Of a stretch of 64,000 bases of DNA, positions 15,633-24,189 are shown one piece after another. The translations under genes were made by a program, and so were the position numbers. This DNA comes from Nocardioides piscis (lineage in GTDB: Bacteria; Actinomycetota; Actinomycetes; Propionibacteriales; Nocardioidaceae), in assembly GCF_011300215.1 (NCBI RefSeq), contig NZ_CP049866.1, positions 3,225,001-3,289,000 of the forward strand. Direction: 5' to 3'. How positions within the stretch are numbered: the first letter of the stretch is position 1; each line of letters begins with the position of its first letter. Below the pieces are notes generated by a model that saw nothing but the letters and a program-made list of their open reading frames with translations, searched no databases and was not told the DNA's origin.

Positions 15633-16802
15633 TCAGTACATCCCCGGGTCGACCTTGTGGCCGAACTCGAGCTCGCCGAACATCTTGAGCGCGCGCTCGG
15701 GATCGTTGGCCGCGTGCACGCGGCCGGCGTGGGCGTCGCGCCAGGCGCGCTGGAGGTAGGTGCCCTCGGCCAGCGCCCGGCCGCCGGACGCCTCGAAGAG
15801 CGTGTCGATGGCGTCGATGGCGCGCTGGGTGCCGAGGACCTGGTCGCGACGGACCTTGAGCCGCAGGTGGAGCGGGATCCTCTCGCCCTTGGCGACGTGG
15901 GCCTGCTCCTCGCGGATGTTGGCCATCAACAATGCCCAGGCGGCGTCGATCTCGCTGCCGGCCCGCGCGATCCGGACGGCCGCGAACGGGTCGGAGGACG
16001 CCCTCTCGCCGAGATAGGCCGCCCGGACCCGCTGCTGCTGCATGTCGACGTGCTCGGCGTACGCCCCACTGGCCATCCCGACGATCGGCGAGGTGATCGT
16101 GCTGGTGAACAGCGAGTGGAAGGGCAGCTTGTAGAGGTCGGAGTGGTTCTGCTCCTGACCGGGGCCGAAGCACCGGCCGGTGTCGCTCATCGAGAGGGTG
16201 AACGCCTCGGGAATGAAGACGTCGTCGACCACGATGTCGTTGGAGCCCGTTCCGCGCAGGCCCACGACGTTCCAGACATCGACGATCTCGTACTGCTCGC
16301 GCGGGACCATGAAGGTCTTGAAGTCGACGACGTTTCCGTCGTCGTTGAACACCAGCCCGCCGAGCAGCACCCAGGTGGCGTGCGCGGAGCCGGACGAGAA
16401 GGACCACTTGCCGCTGAGGGTGTAGCCGCCGTCGGTGACCTGGGCCTTGCCGGTCGGGGCGTAGGAGGAGCTGATCCGGGTGCTGGTGTCGGATCCCCAG
16501 ACAGCCTGCTGGGCCTCGTCGGTGAACAGTGCGACCTGCCACGGGTGGACGCCCAGCACGCTCGAGATCCAGCCGGTCGAGCCGTCGGCCGAGGCGATCA
16601 GCCGCACCGCGGTGAAGAAGTCGATCGGGTCCGACTCCAGGCCGTCGAAGCGGGCCGGCTGGAGCATCCGGAAGAACCCGGCCTGCTCGAGCTCCTTGAC
16701 CGAGGCCTCCGGCACCTGACGCAGGCGCTCGGTCTCGTCAGCGCGCTCACGGAAGCCGGGCAGCAGGTCTCGAACGGCGTCGAGGACTGGAGGGGTCGTC
16801 AT
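15633..16802 (-). CDS. hsaA: 3-HSA hydroxylase HsaA (flavin-dependent monooxygenase)
   Basis: A 389-residue group D flavin monooxygenase of the acyl-CoA dehydrogenase fold. HsaA hydroxylates 3-HSA at C4 using reduced flavin from HsaB. Family features are SSSYAPTGKA, the GKWSFSSGSAHATW stretch and GLRGTGSNDIVVDDVFIP. It ends with FGHKVDPGMY. ATG 16802 is fixed by the family N terminus and by a -10 (TAGTAT, 16810-16815 on the minus strand) 7 nt upstream. The KstR box at 16814-16827 overlaps that -10, so the gene should be tightly repressed and leaderless. First gene of the ring A operon. Confidence 0.93.
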   Translation of the reverse strand: MTTPPVLDAVRDLLPGFRERADETERLRQVPEASVKELEQAGFFRMLQPARFDGLESDPIDFFTAVRLIASADGSTGWISSVLGVHPWQVALFTDEAQQAVWGSDTSTRISSSYAPTGKAQVTDGGYTLSGKWSFSSGSAHATWVLLGGLVFNDDGNVVDFKTFMVPREQYEIVDVWNVVGLRGTGSNDIVVDDVFIPEAFTLSMSDTGRCFGPGQEQNHSDLYKLPFHSLFTSTITSPIVGMASGAYAEHVDMQQQRVRAAYLGERASSDPFAAVRIARAGSEIDAAWALLMANIREEQAHVAKGERIPLHLRLKVRRDQVLGTQRAIDAIDTLFEASGGRALAEGTYLQRAWRDAHAGRVHAANDPERALKMFGELEFGHKVDPGMY

Positions 16803-16813
16803 GCAGGCAATAC

Positions 16814-16827
16814 TAGAACACGTTCTA
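16814..16827. promoter_or_regulatory. KstR box in front of hsaADCB
   Basis: TAGAACACGTTCTA fits the KstR pattern TnnAACnnGTTnnA and is symmetric apart from the central two bases. It overlaps the hsaA -10 (minus-strand TAGTAT, 16810-16815). It lies only 11 nt from the hsaA ATG. Confidence 0.88.
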
Positions 16828-16882
16828 TTATTGCGTCCACTGCTCGATGCGGGCCCGACGGTCGACCGCACGTCCGCCCGAG

Positions 16883-17278
16883 TCAGCCAGCCGACTGCTC
16901 CGGCTCGTAGCGCTTCAGCACGCAGAACTCGTTGCCCTCGGGGTCGGCGAGGACTGCCCAGCCCTGGTCCCCGTCGCGGCGGTCGTCGAACATCGTCGCG
17001 CCGAGACCGAGGATCCGCTCCACCTCCTCGTCGCGCGAGCGGTCGGTGGGCCGCAGGCACATGTGCATGCGGTTCTTGACCGTCTTGGAGTCAGGGACCT
17101 TGAGGAACAGCAGGTAGCGGCCGTCGGGGCCCTCGAGACCGCACTCCTCGTCGCCCGGGTTGTTGACGCCCTCCTCGGGCGGTCCCAGGGTGAAGTCCTC
17201 GAGGACCTGTGCCCACCACTGGGTCTGGGCGTAGGGGTCGTGGGCGTCGATGCAGAAGTTGGATGCGCGAGAAGCCAT
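16883..17278 (-). CDS. VOC (glyoxalase-like) family protein
   Basis: A 131-residue single-chain VOC protein with two beta-alpha-beta-beta-beta halves. The ends FCIDAHDPYAQTQWWAQVL and VLADPEGNEFCVLKRYEP are typical of the small actinobacterial VOC proteins of unknown substrate. It sits between the hsaF stop and the KstR box of hsaA and is not a known steroid gene. A 9-bp inverted repeat (17279-17302) directly precedes its ATG. No function can be assigned. Confidence 0.75.
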   Translation of the reverse strand: MASRASNFCIDAHDPYAQTQWWAQVLEDFTLGPPEEGVNNPGDEECGLEGPDGRYLLFLKVPDSKTVKNRMHMCLRPTDRSRDEEVERILGLGATMFDDRRDGDQGWAVLADPEGNEFCVLKRYEPEQSAG

Positions 17279-17302
17279 GCCGACACCCTGACAGGTGTCG
17301 GC
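17279..17302. terminator. Hairpin between hsaF and the VOC gene
   Basis: GCCGACACC (17279-17287) and GGTGTCGGC (17294-17302) form a perfect 9-bp stem with a 6-nt loop. It lies 15 nt beyond the hsaF stop and directly before the VOC ATG. It could end the hsaEGF transcript or be an operator for the VOC gene. Confidence 0.5.
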
Positions 17303-17317
17303 CCGACCGTCATGGCC

Positions 17318-18400
17318 TTATCGTCCGGCGCCGGCCTTGAGCATCAGTGCGATGTCGATCAGCTGGTCCTCCTGGCCGCCGATCAGCTTGCGCCGACCAG
17401 CCTCGGCCAGGATCGCGGCACCCGAGACGCCGTAGCGCTCGGCGGCGTTGCCGGCGTGCTTGAGGAAGCTGGAGTAGACCCCGGCGTAGCCCATCATCAT
17501 GGTCATCCGGTCCAGCCGGCACTCGTCGGGCATGGCGGGACGCACGACGTCCTCGGAGGCGTCGATGATCTTCATGAAGTCGACGCCGGTGCGCCAGCCG
17601 AGCTTGTCGCAGATGCCCACGAACGCGTCGAGCGGCGTGTTGCCGGCGCCGGCGCCGAAGCGCCGCACCGAGCCGTCGATCTGCGTCGCTCCCGCCCGGA
17701 CGGCCATGACGGTGTTGCCGGCGCCGAGGTCGAGGTTCTCGTGGCCGTGGAAGCCCACGGTGGCGTCCGACCCGATCTCGGCGACGACGGCCGAGACCCG
17801 GTCGGAGACACCCTCCAGGATCAGCGCCCCGGCGGAGTCGACGACATAGACGCACTGACAGCCGGCGTCGACCATGATCCGGGCCTGCCGGGCCAGCACC
17901 TCGGGCGGTTGGGTGTGGCTCATCATCAAGAAGCCGACGGTCTCCAGGCCCAGCTCGCGGGCCAGCCCGAAGTGCTGCTCGGAGGTGTCGGCCTCGGTGC
18001 AGTGGGTGGCGATGCGGCAGATCGACCCGCCGTTGCCCTGCGCCTCGCGGATGTCGTCCTTGGTGCCGACCCCCGGCAGCATCAGGAAGGCGATCTTGGC
18101 GCGCGTGGCCGTCTCGGCCGCCACCTTGATCAGCTCCTGCTCGGGCGTGTGGCTGAAGCCGTAGTTGAAGCTGGAGCCGCCGAGCCCGTCGCCGTGCGTC
18201 ACCTCGAGGACAGGGACGCCGGCCTCGTCGAGGGCACCGATGATCGAGCGCACCTCCTCGACGTTGAACTGGTGGCGCTTGTGGTGCGAGCCGTCGCGCA
18301 GGCAGGTGTCGGTGAGCCGGATGTCGAGCCCGGAGTCGGGCTCGGTGTCGGTCCAGGTGCGCTCGAGCTGGTTGAGCGCTGCGGGTCCACTGATGCTCAT
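17318..18400 (-). CDS. hsaF: 4-hydroxy-2-oxo acid aldolase HsaF
   Basis: A 360-residue class II pyruvate aldolase of the DmpG family. HsaF cleaves 4-hydroxy-2-oxohexanoate from the A ring into pyruvate and propanal, and passes the aldehyde to HsaG. The N-terminal active site [16 protein letters not shown], the metal-binding FHGHENL and the [10 protein letters not shown] segment are present. ATG 18400 overlaps the hsaG stop by 4 nt. The open frame runs much further upstream, but that part is the shadow of hsaG and hsaE. Third gene of hsaE-hsaG-hsaF. Confidence 0.93.
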   Translation of the reverse strand: MSISGPAALNQLERTWTDTEPDSGLDIRLTDTCLRDGSHHKRHQFNVEEVRSIIGALDEAGVPVLEVTHGDGLGGSSFNYGFSHTPEQELIKVAAETATRAKIAFLMLPGVGTKDDIREAQGNGGSICRIATHCTEADTSEQHFGLARELGLETVGFLMMSHTQPPEVLARQARIMVDAGCQCVYVVDSAGALILEGVSDRVSAVVAEIGSDATVGFHGHENLDLGAGNTVMAVRAGATQIDGSVRRFGAGAGNTPLDAFVGICDKLGWRTGVDFMKIIDASEDVVRPAMPDECRLDRMTMMMGYAGVYSSFLKHAGNAAERYGVSGAAILAEAGRRKLIGGQEDQLIDIALMLKAGAGR

Positions 18401-19332
18401 CGTGCGGTCTCCTCGGTCTGCCCCTGCGTGGCGTGCCCCTGCTTGGTGTGCACAGCCATTCCCTCGCCTGCACGCGTCGCGGCGGCGGTCATGATGTCGA
18501 GGTTTCCGGAGTACGGCGGCAGGAAGTCGCCCGCGCCCTCCACCTCGATGAAGATGCTGACCTTGGTCGCACCGCGGGTCGCCGGCGAGGGGTCGTCGAA
18601 CTGTGGCTCCTGCAGCAACCGGTAGCCGGGGACGTAGTCCTGGACCGCTGCCACCATCTGGTGCACGGAGGCGGTGATGGCCTCGCGGTCGGCGTCGGCA
18701 GCCACGGCGCAGAAGATCGTGTCTCGCATGATCATCGGCGGCTCGGCGGGGTTGAGGATGATGATGGCCTTGCCCTGCTCGGCCCCACCGATGCTCTCCA
18801 CGCCGGCGGCGGTGGTGCGGGTGAACTCGTCGATGTTCTGGCGGGTGCCGGGGCCGGCGCTCAGCGACGCGACGGAGGCCACGATCTCGGCGTACGACAC
18901 CGGGGTGGCGCGGGAGACGGCGGCGACCATCGGGATGGTCGCCTGCCCGCCGCAGGTGATCATGTTGACGTTGTCGGCGGCTGCGTGCTCGTTGCCGTTG
19001 ACTGCCGGGATGACGGCCGGGCCAACGGCGGCCGGGGTCAGGTCGACCGCCCGGATGCCGGCCTCGCGATAGCGCGGGGCGTATTCGCGGTGGATGTAGG
19101 CGCTGGTGGCCTCGAAGATCAGGTCGGGCAGCTCGTCCTGCTTGAGCAGCCAGTCGACACCCTCGTGGCTGGCGACCAGTCCCTGTTTCTCGGCACGTGC
19201 CAGGCCCGGTGACTCGGGGTCGACGCCGATCATCCACCGCGGCTCGATGAGGTCGCTGCGCAGCAGCTTGTACATCAGGTCGGTGCCGATGTTGCCGGGC
19301 CCGACGATCGCGGCGGTCAGCTTGCCTGCCAT
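18397..19332 (-). CDS. hsaG: Acylating aldehyde dehydrogenase HsaG
   Basis: A 311-residue CoA-acylating dehydrogenase (DmpF family) that converts propanal to propionyl-CoA with NAD. The Rossmann loop [11 protein letters not shown] is at residues 9-19 and the catalytic Cys127 is in MITCGGQAT. The pair HsaF-HsaG is known to channel the aldehyde. It starts 2 nt after the hsaE stop and overlaps hsaF by 4 nt. The last 15 residues ([13 protein letters not shown]) look like a poorly conserved tail. Confidence 0.93.
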   Translation of the reverse strand: MAGKLTAAIVGPGNIGTDLMYKLLRSDLIEPRWMIGVDPESPGLARAEKQGLVASHEGVDWLLKQDELPDLIFEATSAYIHREYAPRYREAGIRAVDLTPAAVGPAVIPAVNGNEHAAADNVNMITCGGQATIPMVAAVSRATPVSYAEIVASVASLSAGPGTRQNIDEFTRTTAAGVESIGGAEQGKAIIILNPAEPPMIMRDTIFCAVAADADREAITASVHQMVAAVQDYVPGYRLLQEPQFDDPSPATRGATKVSIFIEVEGAGDFLPPYSGNLDIMTAAATRAGEGMAVHTKQGHATQGQTEETAR

Positions 19333-19334
19333 GT

Positions 19335-20180
19335 CTACTCCTCGAACTGCACGTTGAGCGGGGGGAAACCACTGATGCGGGCCTCGACCGAGTCGCCGGC
19401 GGCGAACGGGACGAAGGCGCCGAGCGCACCGGACAGGACCAGGTGACCTGCCCGGAGCGGGTCACCGAAGCGGTGGGCCTGGACTGCGAGCCAGCGCAAG
19501 GCTTCCAGAGGATCGCCGAGACAGGCGGCGCCTGTGCCACTGGACAGGACCTCGCCGTTGATGAGCAGCTCCATGGTGACCTCGCGCGGCACCAGCTCCT
19601 CGAGGCTGCGGCCCTGGTCGCCGACCACGAACAGCCCGCTCGAGGCGTTGTCGGCCACCGTGTCGGTGAACCCGATGTCCCAGCCGGCGATCCGCGAGTC
19701 GACGATCTCCAGCGACGGCAGCGCGACGTCGACCGCCTCGCGCACGAGGTCGAGCGTGATGTCGGCACCGTCGGCAGGGTCGATGTCGCGAGCCAGCACG
19801 AAGGCGACCTCGGCCTCGACCCGCGGCTGGACGAGAGTGCGCATCGAGATCGCTCCGCCGCCCGCACGCGCGCCGTGACTGACGTCCATGTCGTCGAGGA
19901 GATAGCCGAAGTCGGGCTGGTCGACGCCCAGCTGCCGCTGCACCGCCTCTGAGGTGGCACCGATCTTGCGGCCCACCACGCGTGCTCCGTCGGCGAGCCG
20001 GCGCTGGACCAGGCCCTGCTGGACGGCATAGGCGGCGGTCAGGTCGTCGGTGCCGATGAGGTCACGCACGGGCGCGCACGGCTTCCGGGACTCCTGGGCT
20101 GCTGCCAGACGGTCGACGGCGGCCCGCACGGCCCGGTCGGCGCCACTGATCTGGTCGGTCACGGGGTCGTCTGAGGTCAC
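19335..20180 (-). CDS. hsaE: 2-hydroxy-2,4-dienoate hydratase HsaE
   Basis: A 281-residue member of the FAH-like hydratase family (MhpD/HsaE). It hydrates the C6 dienoate released by HsaD. Recognisable parts are [18 protein letters not shown], the acidic metal-site segment [10 protein letters not shown] and the [13 protein letters not shown] stretch. The start is GTG 20180, chosen because a TAGTAT -10 (20187-20192, minus strand) lies 6 nt upstream and no ribosome binding site exists. It is divergent from kstD and shares the operator at 20191-20204. Confidence 0.92.
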   Translation of the reverse strand: MTSDDPVTDQISGADRAVRAAVDRLAAAQESRKPCAPVRDLIGTDDLTAAYAVQQGLVQRRLADGARVVGRKIGATSEAVQRQLGVDQPDFGYLLDDMDVSHGARAGGGAISMRTLVQPRVEAEVAFVLARDIDPADGADITLDLVREAVDVALPSLEIVDSRIAGWDIGFTDTVADNASSGLFVVGDQGRSLEELVPREVTMELLINGEVLSSGTGAACLGDPLEALRWLAVQAHRFGDPLRAGHLVLSGALGAFVPFAAGDSVEARISGFPPLNVQFEE

Positions 20181-20190
20181 CGCGACATAC

Positions 20191-20204
20191 TAGAACCTGT
20201 TACA
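20191..20204. promoter_or_regulatory. KstR box shared by hsaE and kstD
   Basis: TAGAACCTGTTACA fits TnnAACnnGTTnnA. Exactly 10 nt separate it from each start codon (GTG 20180 leftward, ATG 20215 rightward). The two -10 elements, TAGTAT (20187-20192, minus) and TACAGT (20201-20206, plus), overlap the two ends of the box. Confidence 0.85.
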
Positions 20205-20214
20205 GTTTTGCGCC

Positions 20215-21912
20215 ATGAGCACCCCTGGTTCGAGGCCTTCCACCCTGCTGCCGGAGCAGGTCGACGTCGTCGTGGTCGGTGCCGGTGGCGCCGGAATGGC
20301 GGCGGCGCTGGCGGCAGCCGCCAGACACGGCCTGCAGACGATCGTGGTCGAGAGCAGCGAGACTTTCGGCGGGTCCACCGCTCGCTCCGGCGGCGGGGTC
20401 TGGATCCCGGGCAACTACGCGCTGCGCGACGCCGGCCAGGTCGATCCCGGCGACCTCGACGCGGCGAAGCTCTATCTCGACTCGATCGTCGGCGACCGGG
20501 TGCCGAAGGTCCGCCGCGACACCTATCTCGAGCGCGGTCCCGAGCTGCTGGACTTCCTCAAGGAGCAGACGCCGACCCGCTTCGCGTGGGTCCCGGAATA
20601 CGCCGACTATTTGCCCGAGCGACCGGGTGGGCGCGCTCGCGGTCGCAGCGTCGAGCCGGTTCCGATGGACGGCTCGTTCCTCGGCGACGAGCTGGACCGG
20701 CTCACCAAGCCCTACACCAAGGCCCCGGCCAACATGATCGTGACGCAGGCCGACTTCCGGAAGATCAGCCTGGGCATGCGGACGGTCCGCGGACCGATCA
20801 CGATGGCCAAGGTGCTCGTCAAGCGCATCATCAGCGGCCTGCGGGGCCGACGCATGTATGCCATGGGCAACGCGATCGTCATCGGCCTGCGCAAGGGCCT
20901 GATCGACCACGGGGTCGACGTCTTCTACTCCACCCCCCTGGTCGGCCTGGTCACCCAGGACGGCCGGGTCGTGGGGGTCGAGGTGGAGCGTGACGGGGTG
21001 CGGTCCACCATCCGTGCCGGTCGTGGGGTGATCCTCGGCTCCGGAGGCTTCGAGCAGAACCAGGAGCTGCGCGAGAAGTTCCTCCCCCAGCCCACGTCGA
21101 GCGAATGGACGACAGGGGCCGAGAGCAACACCGGGGCCGGCCACGAGGCAGGCATCGCCATCGGTGCGGCGACCGACCTGATGGACGACGCCTGGTGGGG
21201 CCCGACGATCCCCCTTCCCCGCGGCCCGTGGTTCTGCCTCGCCGAGCGCAACCTGCCTGGCTCGATCATCGTCAACTCGGCCGGCCAGCGCTTCATGAAC
21301 GAGGCGCTGCCCTATGTCGAGGCCACCCACGCCATCTATGAGGCCCACGAGACGGGCCCCAGCGCCGTACCAGCCTGGATGATCATCGACCAGCGCTACC
21401 GCAACCGCTACCTCTTCGCCGGGCTCTCGCCGCGCCAGCCCTTCCCGGGTCGGTGGTACAAGCACGGCACGATCAAGAGGGGCGCCTCGCTGGCCGAGCT
21501 CGCCGTCCAGATCGAGGTCCCGGCCGGCGCCCTCGAGGAGACGATCCTGCGGTTCAACGGCTTCGCCGAGACCGGCGTCGACGCCGACTTCCACCGCGGC
21601 GAGAGCGCCTACGACAAGTACTACTCCGACCCCACGGTCAAGCCCAACCCCTCCCTGCACTCCATCGACCAGGGTCCCTTCTATGCCGTGAAGATCGTGC
21701 CCGGCGACCTCGGCACCAAGGGTGGCCTCGTCACCGACGAGCGCGCCCGGGTGCTGCGGCCCGACGGCGCTGTCATCGAGGGCCTGTATGCCGCGGGCAA
21801 CGTGTCGTCGGCGGTCATGGGGAACACCTATGCCGGTCCCGGCGCCACCATCGGCCCGGCCATGGTCTTCGGCTACCTCGCCGCCGAGGACATCGCCAAC
21901 GCCGGAGGTTGA
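20215..21912 (+). CDS. kstD: 3-ketosteroid delta1-dehydrogenase KstD
   Basis: A 565-residue FAD-dependent dehydrogenase that introduces the C1-C2 double bond into the A ring. Together with KshAB this triggers opening of ring B. The dinucleotide-binding loop VVVGAGGAGMAAALAAA is at residues 19-35. SGGGVWIPGN follows, and the C-terminal FAD contact NTYAGPGATIGPAM is near residue 542. ATG 20215 is 8 nt after the TACAGT -10, so the mRNA is probably leaderless. The MaoC gene downstream (45 bp) is likely co-transcribed. Confidence 0.94.
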   Translation: MSTPGSRPSTLLPEQVDVVVVGAGGAGMAAALAAAARHGLQTIVVESSETFGGSTARSGGGVWIPGNYALRDAGQVDPGDLDAAKLYLDSIVGDRVPKVRRDTYLERGPELLDFLKEQTPTRFAWVPEYADYLPERPGGRARGRSVEPVPMDGSFLGDELDRLTKPYTKAPANMIVTQADFRKISLGMRTVRGPITMAKVLVKRIISGLRGRRMYAMGNAIVIGLRKGLIDHGVDVFYSTPLVGLVTQDGRVVGVEVERDGVRSTIRAGRGVILGSGGFEQNQELREKFLPQPTSSEWTTGAESNTGAGHEAGIAIGAATDLMDDAWWGPTIPLPRGPWFCLAERNLPGSIIVNSAGQRFMNEALPYVEATHAIYEAHETGPSAVPAWMIIDQRYRNRYLFAGLSPRQPFPGRWYKHGTIKRGASLAELAVQIEVPAGALEETILRFNGFAETGVDADFHRGESAYDKYYSDPTVKPNPSLHSIDQGPFYAVKIVPGDLGTKGGLVTDERARVLRPDGAVIEGLYAAGNVSSAVMGNTYAGPGATIGPAMVFGYLAAEDIANAGG

Positions 21913-21956
21913 CGACGGCCCCAGTCCCCGTCACGACACCCCTCGAAAGGACAACA

Positions 21957-22811
21957 ATGCCCATCGACCCCGCGGTCGCCATCGGCGCCCAGCTGCCCGA
22001 CCGGACCTTCTCCTGGGCCGAGCCGGACGTCCAGCTCTACCAGCTCGCGCTCGGGGCCACCGACCTGCGGCACACGCTGGAGACCCACGGGCTCCAGGTG
22101 CTGCCGAGCTTCGGCGTCGTCGCCCCCTCGTTCCACGAGACCGACCCGCCGCCGCTGGACCTGCCGGGCTGCGACATCAACCTGTCGCAGGTGGTGCACG
22201 GTTCGCAGTCGGTGTCGGTGACCGGTCCGCTGCCGACCTCGGGCACCGCGACGCTGTCGACGCGGATCAGCGATGTCTGGGACAAGGGCAAGGCAGCCGT
22301 GATCTGGCAGGAGGGGGTCGCTCGTTCCGAGGCCGGTGAGGAGCTGTGGACTGTGCGCTCCTCGATCTTCGTCCGCGGCGAGGGCGGCTTCGGCGGCTCC
22401 CGGGGGTCGTCGGAGGCCGTCGAGATCCCCGACCGCGCACCCGACGCATCGACCACGTTCGACGTCTCCCCGCAGCAGGCGCTCCTCTACCGCCTCTGCG
22501 GCGACCGCAACCCGCTCCATGCAGACCCGGAGTTCGCCGAGGCGGCCGGCTTCCCCGCGCCGATCCTGCACGGCCTGTGCACCTATGGGATCGTCCTGCG
22601 CGAGGTCACCGACGCCCTGCTCGGGGGCGACACCTCCAGGGTCAGCGGGTTCACCGCCCGCTTCGCCGGCGTCGTCTTCCCCGGCGAGACGATCCGTGTC
22701 GACGCATGGGACACCGGCGAGCAGGTCGTGGTCGACGCCACCGTCGCCTCGCCGGGCCGGGCCGGCGAACGGCGTCCAGCACTCGCCGACTGCGTGGTCA
22801 CCAAGGCCTGA
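21957..22811 (+). CDS. MaoC-like enoyl-CoA hydratase (Rv3538 type)
   Basis: A 284-residue double hotdog hydratase. The C-terminal half carries the active site: the hydratase-2 motif LYRLCGDRNPLHADPEFA with the catalytic Asp and His, followed by PILHGLCTYG. The N-terminal half is the degenerate hotdog. In mycobacteria the gene after kstD (Rv3538) is of this type and is linked to sterol side-chain beta-oxidation. ATG 21957 follows a GAAAGGA ribosome binding site. It lies 44 bp after kstD and should share the KstR promoter. Confidence 0.88.
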   Translation: MPIDPAVAIGAQLPDRTFSWAEPDVQLYQLALGATDLRHTLETHGLQVLPSFGVVAPSFHETDPPPLDLPGCDINLSQVVHGSQSVSVTGPLPTSGTATLSTRISDVWDKGKAAVIWQEGVARSEAGEELWTVRSSIFVRGEGGFGGSRGSSEAVEIPDRAPDASTTFDVSPQQALLYRLCGDRNPLHADPEFAEAAGFPAPILHGLCTYGIVLREVTDALLGGDTSRVSGFTARFAGVVFPGETIRVDAWDTGEQVVVDATVASPGRAGERRPALADCVVTKA

Positions 22812-22839
22812 GGCGGTCGCCCGCCGCCATACTGCTCCG

Positions 22840-23567
22840 GTGACCTTCCCGAACGACTGGACGCAGAGCACCCACACCCACGCCGGGGTCAGCCACCCGA
22901 CATACCGGCGTGGCGCGGGCCCTGGCGTGATCGTGATCCACGAGATCCCCGGCATCACCCCGAGGTGGCCGGCTTCGCCGAGGAGGTCGTGGACGCGGGC
23001 TACACCGTGGTCATGCCGAGCCTCTTCGGCAAGGACGGCGCAGGAATGACGCCGCTCTCGACCGCGCGCGCGTTGCGCCAGGTGTGCGTGAGCCGGGAGT
23101 TCACCAAGCTGCGCACCGGCGAGACGACCCCCGTCGCAGGCTGGCTCCGCTCCCTCGCCCGAGACCTCCATGCCGAGCTGGGCGGCCCCGGCGTGGGCGC
23201 GCTCGGCATGTGCTTCACGGGCGGGTTCGCGCTCGCGATGATGGTGGACGCACCCGTCACTGCCCCGGTGCTGTGCCAGCCCAGCACGCCCTTCGTCCCT
23301 GGCCGCAAGCGCGCTGCCGACCTCAACCTCTCCCCCGCCGACCTCGACATCGTCAAGGGCAGGTGCGCCGCCGGTCAGCAGGTCCTCGGGCTCCAGTTCC
23401 GCAAGGATCCGCTGACGGGCACCCGGTTCGAGACCCTCACGCGTGAGCTGGGAGACGCCTTCATCCGGGTCGAGTTCGACGGCATCGGACACTCGACGGT
23501 CACCACCCACCGCCAGCAGGCGGGCGTGGACGCCGTGCTCGCGTTCTTCGCCGACAACCTGCGCTGA
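22840..23567 (+). pseudogene. Dienelactone hydrolase family gene, frameshifted as read
   Basis: GTG 22840 opens a frame reading to IVIHEIPGITP, which then turns into nonsense. The expected continuation (EVAGFAEEVVDAGYTVVMPS) resumes in the next frame after the CCCC at 22958-22961. Adding one base gives an uninterrupted 242-residue DLH protein with the nucleophile in GMCFTGG and the histidine in GIGHSTV. Either the gene is newly inactivated or one C was lost in sequencing. Seven other genes here show the same kind of loss, so the second is likelier. The substrate is unknown. Confidence 0.75.
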
Positions 23568-23694
23568 GGTCGCCGGCCGTTCACCGGGGCGGCGTGGGTG
23601 CGGGACTGTTCGGTGATGGCCGACGGCGGCGCGCGCGAGCCTTCCGGCGGCATCTCGGGACCTCCGACCCGGGCGGGTCCGAGGTGTGCAGGGC

Positions 23695-23700
23695 TAGCCT
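23695..23700 (+). promoter_or_regulatory. -10 element of a leaderless promoter (kinase gene)
   Basis: TAGCCT is followed by 6 nt and GTG 23707. The 139-bp gap before it (23568-23706) shows no other feature. Confidence 0.4.
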
Positions 23701-23706
23701 CGTCAT

Positions 23707-24189
23707 GTGAACCTGATCGTGATGTCCGGACTCCCGGGCACCGGAAAGACCACCATCGCCCACCAGCTGGCGGTCGGGTTCGAGTGCGCGGTCATCTCCG
23801 TCGACACCATCGAGCGCGGCCTGCAGGAGGCCGGCATCGATCCCGCCCAGCCGACCGGCCCGGCGGCATACGCCGTCGCGAGCCGGCTCGTCGACGTCCA
23901 GCTCAGCCTCGGGCTCTCGGTGATCGTGGACGCCGTCAACAACGACCCGCATCACCGCCAGGCGTGGCTCGGCCTGGCGCACGCCCACGGTGCGGACGTC
24001 AGCGTGGTCATGGTCGTGTGCTCGGACGAAGAGCTCCACCGGCAACGGCTGACGGCCCGCCGGCGGGAGCGCTGGGCATCCTCGTGGGAGCAGGTGCTCG
24101 AGCTCCGCGAGACCTGGACTCCATGGCCGATCGAGACGGAGACCATCGACACGGCGACGGCCCAGGTCAACGATCCACGCCGAGGATGA
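23707..24189 (+). CDS. AAA/zeta-toxin-like P-loop kinase
   Basis: A 160-residue P-loop protein. The Walker A motif GLPGTGKTT is at residues 8-16. A second acidic strand is followed by VIVDAVNN, and an arginine-rich lid (ERWASSWEQVLELRE) comes later. The length and layout fit small ATP-dependent kinases of unknown substrate in actinobacteria. The 3' end overlaps the convergent ltp2 by 23 nt. It is not part of the steroid pathway in any genome I know of. Confidence 0.75.
   Translation: MNLIVMSGLPGTGKTTIAHQLAVGFECAVISVDTIERGLQEAGIDPAQPTGPAAYAVASRLVDVQLSLGLSVIVDAVNNDPHHRQAWLGLAHAHGADVSVVMVVCSDEELHRQRLTARRRERWASSWEQVLELRETWTPWPIETETIDTATAQVNDPRRG

Noticed and set aside
17318..20029. A 903-codon open frame on the minus strand
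   Set aside because: Only its last 360 codons are HsaF. The rest is antiparallel or shifted reading of hsaG and hsaE, whose own frames match their families.
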